DNA from: DATBGZ01 sp036557785 | GTDB lineage: Bacteria; Actinomycetota; Actinomycetes; Mycobacteriales; Micromonosporaceae | Length of the DNA stretch: 39,119 bases | Assembly (NCBI GenBank): GCA_036557785.1 | Contig: DATBGZ010000075.1 | Coordinates: 1 to 39,119 of the forward strand | Direction of reading: 5' to 3' | Part shown: in pieces, positions 14,730 to 23,190 of the stretch | Position numbering within the stretch: the stretch's first letter is position 1 | How the letters are laid out: each line of letters starts with the position of its first letter | Made by a program: the position numbers and the translations under genes | Notes under the pieces: model-generated | The model's input: only the letters and a program-made list of their open reading frames with translations | What the model was told of the DNA's origin: nothing | Databases searched by the model: none

Positions 14730-15203
14730 TCAGCGGGAGCGCTGGCGGAAGTACTCCAGGGCTAGGTCCGCGTGCACGCTCGGTCGCAGATCGGACCGGA
14801 TGACATCGAGTAGGCGGCCGTCGCGGCCGATGAGGTACGTGTTGCGGCGAAACTTCGCCCACGGTGGGGCGAAATCCGGCGCATAGCCACGGATGATGTG
14901 GAACCGCTCCCTGATGGTTCCGTCCCGGTCGGACAGCAGCGGGTAGCCGAGCGAGTGCGTGTTCACGAAGGACTGCTGCCGGCGCACGGCATCGCCGCTG
15001 ATGCCGACGGGCTGCGCCCCGAACCTCGCGAACTCCGCTGCCATGTCCCGGAACCGGCAGGCCTCCTTCACGCACAAGGGCGCCAAGGCCGCCGGGAAGA
15101 AGAACAACACGACACTGCCGCCGGTCAGGAACCCGCTGAGCCGCCGCGGACGCCCCGTCTCGTCAGGCAACTCGAAATCCTCGACGACCTCCCCCACCCG
15201 CAT
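14730..15203 (-). CDS. Bcp/PrxQ-type peroxiredoxin (AhpC/TSA family)
   Basis: 157 residues, the Bcp length. The fold is clear: VEDFELPDETG, VVLFFFPAALAPLCVKEACRFRD, GISGD and YPLLSDRDGTIRERF. C44 is the peroxidatic cysteine and C49 the likely resolving one, spaced as in E. coli Bcp (C45/C50). The usual PxxxTxxC active-site motif reads P37-AAL-A41-PL-C44, so the conserved Thr is replaced by Ala; this may lower peroxidase activity. The expected role is thiol-dependent reduction of hydroperoxides. ATG 15203 is chosen because it starts at the conserved N-terminus; a TTG at 15260 would add 19 atypical residues. Confidence 0.75.
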   Translation of the reverse strand: MRVGEVVEDFELPDETGRPRRLSGFLTGGSVVLFFFPAALAPLCVKEACRFRDMAAEFARFGAQPVGISGDAVRRQQSFVNTHSLGYPLLSDRDGTIRERFHIIRGYAPDFAPPWAKFRRNTYLIGRDGRLLDVIRSDLRPSVHADLALEYFRQRSR

Positions 15204-15295
15204 GGGCAGACGGTAGCCCCGAAGCGCCGGCGCCGCACACCCCGCGTCGTCAATGCTCAACGCAGTCGATCAGTGACGGATCGTCCCTGGCCCGG

Positions 15296-16342
15296 TCAGC
15301 GCAGCAGGGTGAGCAGGGCGTCGAGGAACTCCGCTGGGCGCTCGATGTGCGGTGAGTGGCCGCAACCATCCAGCAGCACCTCGCGGAACGACCCGCCCGC
15401 CGCCGCGTAGCGCTCGAACACCGACCGTGTCTGGCTCACCATGGGCTGGGGCGGGCACTGCTGCTGTCCCGGCCAGCCCGGCACGATGCCGAGCTTGCCC
15501 AACTGGGCGAAGTCGAACAGGGTCGCGTCACCCACGATCGCGTCGGCGCTGCCGTGGACCCACACCACCGGTGGCTTGGTGGGCAGCGCGAGCAGCTCGT
15601 CCGCGACGCGGAAGTACTTCGGGGACATGGCGTTGAGCACACCGCGCGTGCCCGGTCCCATGCCCGGCCAACCGGAGACGGTGGTCGCGTCGCCCGGGTA
15701 GTTCTCCTCGCCGACCACAGTGGACAGCACGGTCTCGAGCATGGCCTCCTCGTCGCCACCGAATGCCTCGGGGTCGGCGACGTAGGTCGTGCGCATCACC
15801 TGGCGCGGACTGGTCGGGTCGCCGTCGCTGCCGCGGTCCTTCGCGGCGAGCCGTCCCACGAACGCCGGGTTCGCCGTGCCGGCGCCGGTGCCGGCGAAGT
15901 CCTCCGTGGTCGGGTTTCCCGCCACGTCGCGCGTGCCACCAAAGCCGTACGGCGACACCGGCGACTCCAGCAGCAGCGCCGCCACCCGTTGCGGGTGGTC
16001 GATGAGCAGTTGCATCGCGACGCCACCGCCCATGGAATGCCCGGCCACAACCGGTCTCGCGCCCGCTCCGAAGACGAGGTCGAGCAGCTCCGCCACGTCG
16101 TCGGCGAAGTCGCGCAGGCCACGGGTCGCGTCGACGGGCGCGGGCTGGCTGTGGCCGTACCCACGCAGGTCGGGCGCCACGACATGGACCTTGCTCACGG
16201 GAATGAGCCGCCGGACAAACGGTTCCCAGAACGCCCCGGAGGAGCAGTTGCCGTGGATGAGCAGGACCGGGGCGCCATCCGGCGACCCCCATTCGGTGAC
16301 CGCCTGGGCGATGCCGTTGGCATGAACCGTTCGCGTCGGCAT
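15296..16342 (-). CDS. Alpha/beta hydrolase
   Basis: 348 residues. The oxyanion segment HGNCSSG is at 30-36, the nucleophile elbow GHSMGG has S103, an acid is in VHGSADAIVGD, and the histidine is in GCGHSPHIERPAEFL near the C-terminus. A long cap region (about 125-260) separates core strands 6 and 7. It is probably an esterase, lactonase or C-C hydrolase; the substrate is unknown. ATG 16342 (MPTRTVHANG) has GGAAGG 9 nt upstream, which rules out the ATG three codons earlier. It follows livM by 40 bp on the same strand and may be the last gene of the liv-type operon, so it could act on the imported compound. Confidence 0.8.
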   Translation of the reverse strand: MPTRTVHANGIAQAVTEWGSPDGAPVLLIHGNCSSGAFWEPFVRRLIPVSKVHVVAPDLRGYGHSQPAPVDATRGLRDFADDVAELLDLVFGAGARPVVAGHSMGGGVAMQLLIDHPQRVAALLLESPVSPYGFGGTRDVAGNPTTEDFAGTGAGTANPAFVGRLAAKDRGSDGDPTSPRQVMRTTYVADPEAFGGDEEAMLETVLSTVVGEENYPGDATTVSGWPGMGPGTRGVLNAMSPKYFRVADELLALPTKPPVVWVHGSADAIVGDATLFDFAQLGKLGIVPGWPGQQQCPPQPMVSQTRSVFERYAAAGGSFREVLLDGCGHSPHIERPAEFLDALLTLLR

Positions 16343-16382
16343 GGGGCACATCCTTCCGTTGGTCGGCGCTGCCGGGTGGCGC

Positions 16383-17486
16383 CTACGTCTGCGCCTTGAC
16401 GGAGCGGGGGGCGAGCACGCGTTGCAGGGGGCTGAGGCGTCGCGCCAGCCCCGCGAGGCCGCCCGGGAAGAAGTAGACGGCGAGGACGAAGATCGCGCCG
16501 AGGATGAACAGCGGCTGCGAGAGCGGTCCGGCGAGCACGCTGGGCAGGTGCTTGACCGTCTCGGAGGTACCGACCGCGCCCAAGCGGTTGTCCAGGAACG
16601 CGTACGCGGCGCCCCCGAGCAGTGGTCCCCAGCGGGTCCCCGGACCACCCAGCACCACCATCACCAGGACGGAGAGGGTCAGCGACGAGTCGGTGATGTG
16701 CGGGGAGACGCCGCCGACGAGCAGGGCGTAGACCACACCGGTCAGGCCGGCGAGGGCACCGGCGATCACGAAGGCGAACAGCCGGTACCGGTATGGCGAG
16801 AGACCCAGCACGTCGACGCGACGGTCGTCGTCGCGGACCGCGGCGAGGACGCGCCCGGCCGGCGAGTCCGCGACCCGATGCGCCACGAACGCGACGATCG
16901 CGACCAGGGCCAGCGCGATCCAGTAACGGTTGACCGTGTTGACGACGCCCACGAGCGGCTCCGGCAACCGGCGCCAGTCCAGGGTCAGCCCCTCCTCGCC
17001 GCCGGTCGCCCGACCCACGTTGCGCCCGACGGTGATCGCCCCGATCTGGGCGAACGCGAGCGTCACCATCGCGAAGGCGATGCCCTTGGTACGCAAGGCC
17101 ACCGCGCCGAGGAGGGCGGCGAGCGCCGCGGTGCCGGTCACCGCCAGCAGTGTCACCATCCACAGTGGCCAGTCTGTGCGGTTCACCAGGATCACCATGC
17201 CGTAGCCACCGGCCGCGAAGTAGAGCGCGTGGCCGAAGGAGAGCAGTCCGGTACGCCCGAACAGCAGGTCGTAACCGAGTGCCAGAGCGCCGAAGACGAG
17301 GCAGATCGCGAGCACCTGCAAGCTGCCGGGCGAGTTGAGCGGGCCGTCGAAGAGGACCGGGATGCTCAGGCTCGAGTACGGCAACGCGGCGAAGACCGCG
17401 AGCACGACGAGCGGTACGAACGGGCGCAGCCGGGCCCGGGTCAACCGTCCGGACGTTCGGCTCGAAATCCCGCGGTCGTGGCTCAT
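16383..17486 (-). CDS. livM: Branched-chain amino acid-type ABC transporter permease, LivM-like
   Basis: 367 residues with about ten hydrophobic segments. The family signatures are GYDLLFGRTGLLSFGHALYF near 70-90 and the cytoplasmic loop with RVLAAVRDDDRRVDVLGLSPYRYRLFAFV, the EAA-like coupling loop. It pairs with LivH as the membrane channel of a HAAT-family importer. Its ATG (17486) overlaps the livH stop by ATGA. Such importers carry branched-chain amino acids, but also ureas, amides and aromatic or short-chain acids, so the name indicates type and not substrate. Confidence 0.85.
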   Translation of the reverse strand: MSHDRGISSRTSGRLTRARLRPFVPLVVLAVFAALPYSSLSIPVLFDGPLNSPGSLQVLAICLVFGALALGYDLLFGRTGLLSFGHALYFAAGGYGMVILVNRTDWPLWMVTLLAVTGTAALAALLGAVALRTKGIAFAMVTLAFAQIGAITVGRNVGRATGGEEGLTLDWRRLPEPLVGVVNTVNRYWIALALVAIVAFVAHRVADSPAGRVLAAVRDDDRRVDVLGLSPYRYRLFAFVIAGALAGLTGVVYALLVGGVSPHITDSSLTLSVLVMVVLGGPGTRWGPLLGGAAYAFLDNRLGAVGTSETVKHLPSVLAGPLSQPLFILGAIFVLAVYFFPGGLAGLARRLSPLQRVLAPRSVKAQT

Positions 17487-18376
17487 GCCCGTGCACCCCC
17501 GACGACGCCGGCCAGCCCCTGCGGTCGGACCAGCAGCACCAGCGCGAGCAGCGCGACGACGCAGATGTCGCCCAGCCCGGCCGAGTAGTAGTTGACGAAC
17601 TGCTGCAGCACGCCCACGGCCACCGCGGCCCAGGCCGTACCGGTGATCGAGCCCATGCCGCCGATCACCACCACGATGAAGCCGAAGATGAGCAGCGACG
17701 TGCCCTGCCCCGGTGAGACGGTGGTGAAGTGGACGCCGGCGAGGATGCCGGCGAGCGCCGCCGCCGCGCCGCCGACGGCGAAGACCAGCGTGAACGCCTT
17801 ACGGACATCGATGCCCAGCGCGGCCACCATCGCCCGGTCCTCGACCCCGGCCCGGATGACCAGGCCCACCCGCGTGAAGCGGAGGAACGCGAGCAGTGCG
17901 GCGAGCACCACGACCGCGACCGCGGCCAGGAGCAGCGAGGAGTTCGGCACCGCGGCGCCCCCGATGGTGGTGACCCTCGACGTCCACGCCGGGCGTGGGA
18001 ACGGCCGGGCGTCGGCGCCCCAGACCGCCTGAAGCAGCGCGACGCCGGCGAGGGAGAGGCCCACGGTGACGAGGACCTGCTGGATGGTGCGCCGGTAGAG
18101 CGGGCGGATCAGGACGAGCTCCACAATGGACGCGACGGCCGCCCCCGCGACCACGCCGACCACGACGGCGAGCAGGAAGCCCGGCCCTTCGCTGCCCGCG
18201 CCGGGCAGGTGCGTCGCCGCCCACCAGGTCGCGTAGGCGCCCACCGACAGGAACAGACCGTGGGCGAAGTTCAGCACGTCGGCGAGGCCGAAGACGAGCG
18301 AAAGCCCCGAGGAGACCAGGAAGTAGAGGCCCGCGAGCCCGAGCCCGGTCAGCAGCAGCAGGATCAGGGTGCTCAC
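17483..18376 (-). CDS. livH: Branched-chain amino acid-type ABC transporter permease, LivH-like
   Basis: 297 residues with about eight membrane segments. The N-terminal block GLYFLVSSGLSLVFGLADVLNFAHGLFLSVGAY is typical of LivH, as is the coupling loop TRVGLVIRAGVEDRAMVAALGIDVRKAFTLVFAVG. It forms the second half of the permease with LivM. The start is GTG at 18376, overlapping the livF stop by GTGA, and its own stop overlaps livM. This tight spacing shows a single coupled operon. Confidence 0.85.
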   Translation of the reverse strand: MSTLILLLLTGLGLAGLYFLVSSGLSLVFGLADVLNFAHGLFLSVGAYATWWAATHLPGAGSEGPGFLLAVVVGVVAGAAVASIVELVLIRPLYRRTIQQVLVTVGLSLAGVALLQAVWGADARPFPRPAWTSRVTTIGGAAVPNSSLLLAAVAVVVLAALLAFLRFTRVGLVIRAGVEDRAMVAALGIDVRKAFTLVFAVGGAAAALAGILAGVHFTTVSPGQGTSLLIFGFIVVVIGGMGSITGTAWAAVAVGVLQQFVNYYSAGLGDICVVALLALVLLVRPQGLAGVVGGARA

Positions 18377-19122
18377 GCGACGAGGCCTCCTCGCGCCGCA
18401 TCGTGGTGCTGGCCGACCCCGAGCAGCGAGCGGGTGAGCTGCTCGTCATCCAGGAGCGGTCCGAGCGCACCCGAGTAGGCGACCGTACCGGCACTGAGCA
18501 CCACGGCGTCGTGACCCACCCGCCGGACCAGGCCGAGGTTCTGTTCGACCAGCAGGATCGGCACGGAGTGGGCGACCCGGCTGACCACGTCGGCCACCTC
18601 GGTCACCAGGCGCGGCGCGAGGCCCTTCGTGGGCTCGTCAACGAGCAACAGTCGGTTGGGGTTGATCAGGACGCGGGCGATCGCGAGCATCTGCTGCTGC
18701 CCACCGGAGAGGGTGCCGGCGCGTTGCCTGCCGCGCTGTTTGAGCTCCGGGAACAGCCCGTACGCCGTGTCGTAATCGGGCTTGTCGACCCGGTGCGCCA
18801 GCTTGAGGTTCTCCGCCACCGTCAGGCCCGCGAAGATGCCGCGGTCCTCCGGAACGTAGCCCAGGCCACGACGGACCAGCTGATGGGTCGCGACGTTGGC
18901 GGTCGGGACGCCATCGAAGAGCACCCGCCCGCCGACCTGCGAGCCGATCGGGGTGAGCCCGAGCACCGCCTTCAGCGTGGTGGACTTCCCCGCGCCGTTG
19001 CGCCCGAGCAGAACCGTGACACCGGTGCCCGGCACGTCGAAGGTGACGCCGTGCAGGATCGGGGAGCCGCCGATGCGTACCCGCAGGTCGACAACGGACA
19101 GCAGCGGCGGTACGCCCGCCAT
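18373..19122 (-). CDS. livF: Liv-type ABC transporter ATP-binding protein, LivF-like
   Basis: 249 residues. It has Walker A LLGRNGAGKST, the ABC signature LSGGQQQMLAIARVL, Walker B LLLVDEPTKGLAP and the H-loop region LLVEQNLGLVRRVGHDAVVL. The LivF-type segment RRGLGYVPEDRGIFAGLTVAENL separates it from LivG. The start ATG 19122 shares one base with the TAA of livG (TAATG), and its stop overlaps livH. The short C-terminal tail after the H-loop fits LivF. Confidence 0.88.
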   Translation of the reverse strand: MAGVPPLLSVVDLRVRIGGSPILHGVTFDVPGTGVTVLLGRNGAGKSTTLKAVLGLTPIGSQVGGRVLFDGVPTANVATHQLVRRGLGYVPEDRGIFAGLTVAENLKLAHRVDKPDYDTAYGLFPELKQRGRQRAGTLSGGQQQMLAIARVLINPNRLLLVDEPTKGLAPRLVTEVADVVSRVAHSVPILLVEQNLGLVRRVGHDAVVLSAGTVAYSGALGPLLDDEQLTRSLLGVGQHHDAARGGLVA

Positions 19123-19868
19123 TACAGCTCCTCTCCGAGGTAGGCCTCCTGCACGATGCGGTTGGCCATCACGGCCTGCGGGGCATCGCAAACGAGCAGC
19201 GCCCCGTGGTGCATCACCGCTACCCGGTCGGCGAGGTTGAGCACCACATCCATGTGGTGCTCAACCATCAGCACGCTGGCCTGCGCGTCGGTCAGGCCAC
19301 GGACGACCGCGACCAGGGCCGGCACCTCCTCCGCGCTCATGCCGGCCATCGGCTCGTCGAGCAGCATCACCCGTGGCCGGGCGGCGAGCAGCAGGGCGAT
19401 CTCCAGCTTGCGCTTCTCACCATGCGACAACGCCGCGGCGAGTGTTCCACGCCGGTCGGCGAGGTTGACCCGGTCCAGGATCTGCGCCGCCTCAGCGGCG
19501 ATCGCCCGCCGCGCGCTGGGCATGCTCCACAGTCGCATGCTGCCGCCGCGACGCGCCTGGACTGCGAGCCGTACGTTCTCCTCGACCGACAACGAGCCGA
19601 ACACCGCCGAGGTCTGGAACGTCCGGCCCAACCCGAGCCGGGCCCGCCGGTGCGGGGTGAGTCGGGTGATGTCACGGCCATCGAGGCTCACCGTTCCAGC
19701 CGTAGGCCTGCGCAGCCCGCTCACGAGGTTGAACAGCGACGTCTTGCCGGCGCCGTTCGGCCCGATGACGGCAAGGAACTCACCCGGCGTCAGGTCGAGG
19801 TCCACGTTGTCCACAATGGAGACCCCGCCCACCCGCCAGGTGAGTCCTCGCAGTGCGAGCGCCGTCAT
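19122..19868 (-). CDS. livG: Liv-type ABC transporter ATP-binding protein, LivG-like
   Basis: 248 residues. Walker A is GPNGAGKTSLFN, the signature reads LSHGEKRKLEIALLL (LSHGE rather than LSGGQ, normal in LivG), Walker B is VMLLDEPMAGMS and the H-loop VEHHMDVV. LGRTFQTSAVFGSLSVEENV and the C-terminal NRIVQEAYLGEEL are also family hallmarks. ATG 19868 begins MTALALRGLTW; no strong ribosome binding site is visible. The gene follows livK by 20 bp. Confidence 0.88.
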   Translation of the reverse strand: MTALALRGLTWRVGGVSIVDNVDLDLTPGEFLAVIGPNGAGKTSLFNLVSGLRRPTAGTVSLDGRDITRLTPHRRARLGLGRTFQTSAVFGSLSVEENVRLAVQARRGGSMRLWSMPSARRAIAAEAAQILDRVNLADRRGTLAAALSHGEKRKLEIALLLAARPRVMLLDEPMAGMSAEEVPALVAVVRGLTDAQASVLMVEHHMDVVLNLADRVAVMHHGALLVCDAPQAVMANRIVQEAYLGEEL

Positions 19869-19888
19869 GGGCGATACTCTGCCGACCG

Positions 19889-21067
19889 CTACTTGAACGG
19901 TGTCTCGGGGGGCGCGACCTGATCGCCCGGCACGGCCTTGAGCAGCGTGGCCGTGTACACAGAGCCATCGGCGGTCAGCTTGGCCTGGTACATCGGCTGG
20001 ATCAGCGCGTGGTCGCTGGCGCGGATCTGGTAGCTGCCCTTGACGCTGTCGAACGTCCAGCCCTCCAGTGCGGAGATCTGCGCGTCGACGTCCGTGCCGC
20101 TGGCCTGAAGCGCGTGCACGATCATCTGAGCGGCGGTGAAGCCGTCCGGGTTGAACAGGTCGATCGGAGCACCGAGCGCCGTCTTGAGGGCCTGCGAGGC
20201 CGGGGTGTCCGACGCGCCGTCGAAGTAGTGCGCCAGGAACGAGATCTTGGTCCCGACCGCGCCCAGGGCGGGCCACGTGACCCGGTCGGCCAGACCCGTC
20301 ACCACAGTGGTGGCGGCGAGCACGCCCTGCTGATCCAATGCCTGCCACATGGCCGCGGCCGTGGTGCCCGCCCAGGCCACGAAGACCAGGTCCGGCTTGT
20401 CGTCGAGCACCTCCTTGGCGAAGGTGCTGAACTCCTGCGCGTTGGGGTCGACGAGCTCGGGAACGACGGTCGCCCCGGAGGCGACGGCCTGCACGGCCGC
20501 GACGTTGGCCTGGCCGAAGGCGCTGTCCTGGGCGAAGACGACGATCTTCTTGCCCGCTGGGTCGCCGAGGAAGGACTTCGCGACCAGTACGTCCTGGAAC
20601 GACTGGCGGCCGGAGCGGAACGTGTACCGGTTCGCGCCGGTGATCGCGTCGGTCGCGGCCGGGCCGGAGATGAACAGGACCTTGTTCTGCTCGGCCACCG
20701 GGGCGAGTGCGAGCCCGATGGCGGAGGCGGCCGAACCAGCCAGGATCTTCACGCCCTTGCCGATCAGGTCCGTTGCGGCCGAGGTGGCCTTCTGCGGGTC
20801 ACCGGCGTCGTCGGCCTTGGTGACCTCGATCGGGTGGTTGCCGACCTTGCCCGTGCCGTTGGTGGCGTAGGCGAGCCCGGCGTCGAACCCGGCCAGGTAC
20901 TGCGCGCCGTAGGAGGCGAGCGCGCCGGTCTGGGAGGTGATGATGCCCACCTGGTACGGCGTGTCGTCACCGGTCGCGGTCTGCGTGGGGCTGCTGCACC
21001 CGGCGAGGGCCAGGGCCGCGGCGCCGGCCAGCGCGATGGCGGGGATCAGCGGTTTGGCAATGCGCAT
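19889..21067 (-). CDS. livK: Liv-type substrate-binding lipoprotein
   Basis: 392 residues. A lipoprotein signal peptide ends with lipobox LALAGC, so C24 is lipidated and the protein is tethered outside the membrane. The mature part is a type I periplasmic-binding fold: QVGIITSQTGALASYG, KADDAGDPQKATSAATDLI, GPAATDAIT, FAQDSAFGQANVAAV and VTGLADRVTW. It delivers substrate to LivHM. The start ATG has GGAG 8 nt upstream. It is the first gene of the transporter unit, preceded by a 204-bp gap with a hairpin, so a promoter is likely there. The nearby 3-hydroxybutyrate dehydrogenase and PucR genes hint at an organic acid or ester rather than leucine. Confidence 0.85.
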   Translation of the reverse strand: MRIAKPLIPAIALAGAAALALAGCSSPTQTATGDDTPYQVGIITSQTGALASYGAQYLAGFDAGLAYATNGTGKVGNHPIEVTKADDAGDPQKATSAATDLIGKGVKILAGSAASAIGLALAPVAEQNKVLFISGPAATDAITGANRYTFRSGRQSFQDVLVAKSFLGDPAGKKIVVFAQDSAFGQANVAAVQAVASGATVVPELVDPNAQEFSTFAKEVLDDKPDLVFVAWAGTTAAAMWQALDQQGVLAATTVVTGLADRVTWPALGAVGTKISFLAHYFDGASDTPASQALKTALGAPIDLFNPDGFTAAQMIVHALQASGTDVDAQISALEGWTFDSVKGSYQIRASDHALIQPMYQAKLTADGSVYTATLLKAVPGDQVAPPETPFK

Positions 21068-21143
21068 GCCAGGTCTCCTCTGGGGACATGCTGCTGGGGT
21101 GCGGAACGGTCACACCCGTGGAATCCACGGTTGTCTTTCACGA

Positions 21144-21168
21144 CGATCGGGCTTCGGGCCCCCGATCG
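21144..21168 (-). terminator. Hairpin between the pucR-type gene and livK
   Basis: CGATCGGG (21144-21151) and CCCGATCG (21161-21168) form a perfect 8-bp stem with a 9-nt GC-rich loop. It lies 104 nt after the regulator's stop and about 77 nt before livK. It could end the upstream unit, or be part of the livK leader. There is no U tract. Confidence 0.45.
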
Positions 21169-21271
21169 GCCCGAGACTGTCTTGTCGTCGAAGGCTAGAG
21201 GCGGCCCGTGACCCGCGACATGTGCGCGAGACCCACACTTCCCCGGTGGTCTGTGTGGGCCTGGTGGAGCA

Positions 21272-23179
21272 TCAGGCCGACCGCAGCCGGTGCAGCCGCA
21301 GGGCGAGCTGGATCTCCAGCGCCCGCTCGGGTCGCTGCCACTGCTCGCCGAGCAGGGTCGCGAGGCGCTCCAGCCGCTGGGTCACCGTGTTGACGTGGAC
21401 GTGCAGCAACTCAGCCGCCCGGGCCGGGCTCGACGCGGCCTGGAAGTAGGACTCCAGGGTCTGCCGCAGGACGGTTCCGCGGCGCCGGTCGTAGTCGAGC
21501 ACCGCGCCGATCGTCAGGTGGATAAAGCCATCGATGTCCTGCCCGCCGCCGCCCATGAGCAGCCCGACGAACCCGAGGTCGGCCGGGGCGGCGGCCGAGC
21601 CGGCCAGGCCGAGGGCGACCAGGGCGTCGGCGCAGCGCGAGGCGGTCTGGTATGCCTCCGCGATGGCGCCCGGCTCCCGGGCCGGTCCGGCGGCGCCGAC
21701 GGTGACGCCCGGGCCCTGGCTCGCCTTCGCCTCCCGGGCCACCCGGCGCGCCAGCGCGCCGGGGTCGTCGCCGGGCAGCAGCAGCACGCTCGTGCCGTCG
21801 CGCTCCGCGGCCAGACCGCCGTGGTCGGCGGCGTGCGTGGCGGCCCATGAGGCGAGGCGATGTCGCGCGCCGGCCGGCGGGCGCAGCACGAGCACCGTGT
21901 TCGGCTGCTCCAGCGCAATCCCGACGCGACGGGCCCGCTCGTGCAGCACGCCGAGGTCGTCCGGGCCCTCCTCGCCCGACCCGGGTCGAGACCCGCCCAC
22001 GCGACCCGAGATCAGGTCGTCGAGCAGCTCTCCGCGGACCCGGTCCTCCGCCGCGGCGGCGCTGCGCCGGGAGAGCAGCAGCAGCGCCGTGACCAGCGCG
22101 GCGCGCTCGAAGATGCGCAGATCGGCCGGGGCCGGCGACGCGGCGGTGTCGAGCACCAGGCAGCACTGCGTCTCGCCTGGTCGGCCCACGGCCGTGGCCC
22201 ACAGATCGCCGCGCTGGACGGTGCGGCCCTGGGCTCGGGCGGCGGCCGCCGCCTCCTCGACCGCGGCCGTGGGTTGTGCGCCCACGCTCGCGAGGCTCCG
22301 GCCGTCGGAGTCGAAGACGACCACGCCGCCGCCGAGGAGCTCGGCCACGCTGGTCGCGAGGTCGTCGACGTCCCCACCGCGCAGGACCAGCTCCGCCATC
22401 CGGTCGTGCGCCTCCGCGGCGCGTTCCACCGCATCGGTGTGCTCGCGGCTGGTCTTGTTCGCGGCGGAGAGCTCGGCGAGCGCGAAGCGGGTCTCCTCGA
22501 GCAGCCGGGCGTTGTCGATGGCGACGGCCGCGTGCGCGGCGAGCGAGGAGAGCAACGTGACGTCCTCGCGCGGCCATGGGCGTGAGGTCCGGTTGCTGGC
22601 GAAGAGCACTCCGACGATCCGGGCGCCGAGCCGCATCGGCACGCCCACGATGGCGACCAGCCCCTCCTCGGCGACCGCCGAGTCGATGTAGGAGGCGTGC
22701 TGGAAACGGGCATCCGACGGGTAGTCGTCCGAGGCGTACGGCGTCCCCTTCTGAGCGACGAGGCCGCCCAGGCCCGTGCCCATCGGCAGCCGGAGCACCT
22801 GGAAGGCGGCCGAGACCGAACCATCGGTGACCCGCATGTAGCTGTCGCCGCGCTCCTCGTCGTTGAGCGTCATGTATGCCACATCGGCGTCGAGCAGCTT
22901 GCGGGCGCGCCGGACGATCGCCTGCAGCACACTGTCGAGATCGTGCAACAGAGCCAGGTCGGAGGCGGTGTCGAAGAGCGCGGAGAGCTCGGCCTCCCGC
23001 CTGCGCCGGCGCTCCAGCAGCGCGCGCACGCGTAGCGCCAGAGCGCGAGCCTGCTCCAGCTCCTCGACCTGCGCGTGGGTCGCCCCCGCCGTACGGGCCT
23101 CGAGGACCGGACGCTCGAACTCGATCGTCGGCGCCTCCCGGGCGAGCAGCTCGAGGAAGGTGACCGCCGCGGCGACCAT
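21272..23179 (-). CDS. GAF-domain PucR-family transcriptional regulator
   Basis: 635 residues. An N-terminal coiled-coil-like helix (about 30-70) leads into a GAF domain (about 80-230, with LLDADVAYMTLNDEE and LVAIVGVPMRLGARIVGVLFASNR). A second sensor-like region follows, and the C-terminus is a PucR-type HTH (LRQTLESYFQAASSPARAAELLHVHVNTVTQRLERLATLLG, about 565-605). Family members activate catabolic genes for purines, acids and other carbon sources in response to a small ligand. It lies 11 bp after the 3-hydroxybutyrate dehydrogenase gene and just upstream of livK, so it likely controls one or both. ATG 23179 is chosen because the frame upstream runs into the dehydrogenase gene. Confidence 0.82.
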   Translation of the reverse strand: MVAAAVTFLELLAREAPTIEFERPVLEARTAGATHAQVEELEQARALALRVRALLERRRRREAELSALFDTASDLALLHDLDSVLQAIVRRARKLLDADVAYMTLNDEERGDSYMRVTDGSVSAAFQVLRLPMGTGLGGLVAQKGTPYASDDYPSDARFQHASYIDSAVAEEGLVAIVGVPMRLGARIVGVLFASNRTSRPWPREDVTLLSSLAAHAAVAIDNARLLEETRFALAELSAANKTSREHTDAVERAAEAHDRMAELVLRGGDVDDLATSVAELLGGGVVVFDSDGRSLASVGAQPTAAVEEAAAAARAQGRTVQRGDLWATAVGRPGETQCCLVLDTAASPAPADLRIFERAALVTALLLLSRRSAAAAEDRVRGELLDDLISGRVGGSRPGSGEEGPDDLGVLHERARRVGIALEQPNTVLVLRPPAGARHRLASWAATHAADHGGLAAERDGTSVLLLPGDDPGALARRVAREAKASQGPGVTVGAAGPAREPGAIAEAYQTASRCADALVALGLAGSAAAPADLGFVGLLMGGGGQDIDGFIHLTIGAVLDYDRRRGTVLRQTLESYFQAASSPARAAELLHVHVNTVTQRLERLATLLGEQWQRPERALEIQLALRLHRLRSA

Positions 23180-23190
23180 GCCGTCTGTAG

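Noticed and set aside
19807..19815. DnaA box TTGTCCACA as a sign of a replication origin
   Set aside because: Only a single exact box inside livG; no cluster, AT-rich region or dnaA/dnaN genes nearby. It overlaps the TCCACAATGGA motif family.
19853..21211. Long plus-strand open frame opposite livK and livG
   Set aside because: It mirrors the minus-strand binding-protein gene; its translation is Arg/Gly/Val-rich with no domain, typical for the antisense frame of GC-rich genes.
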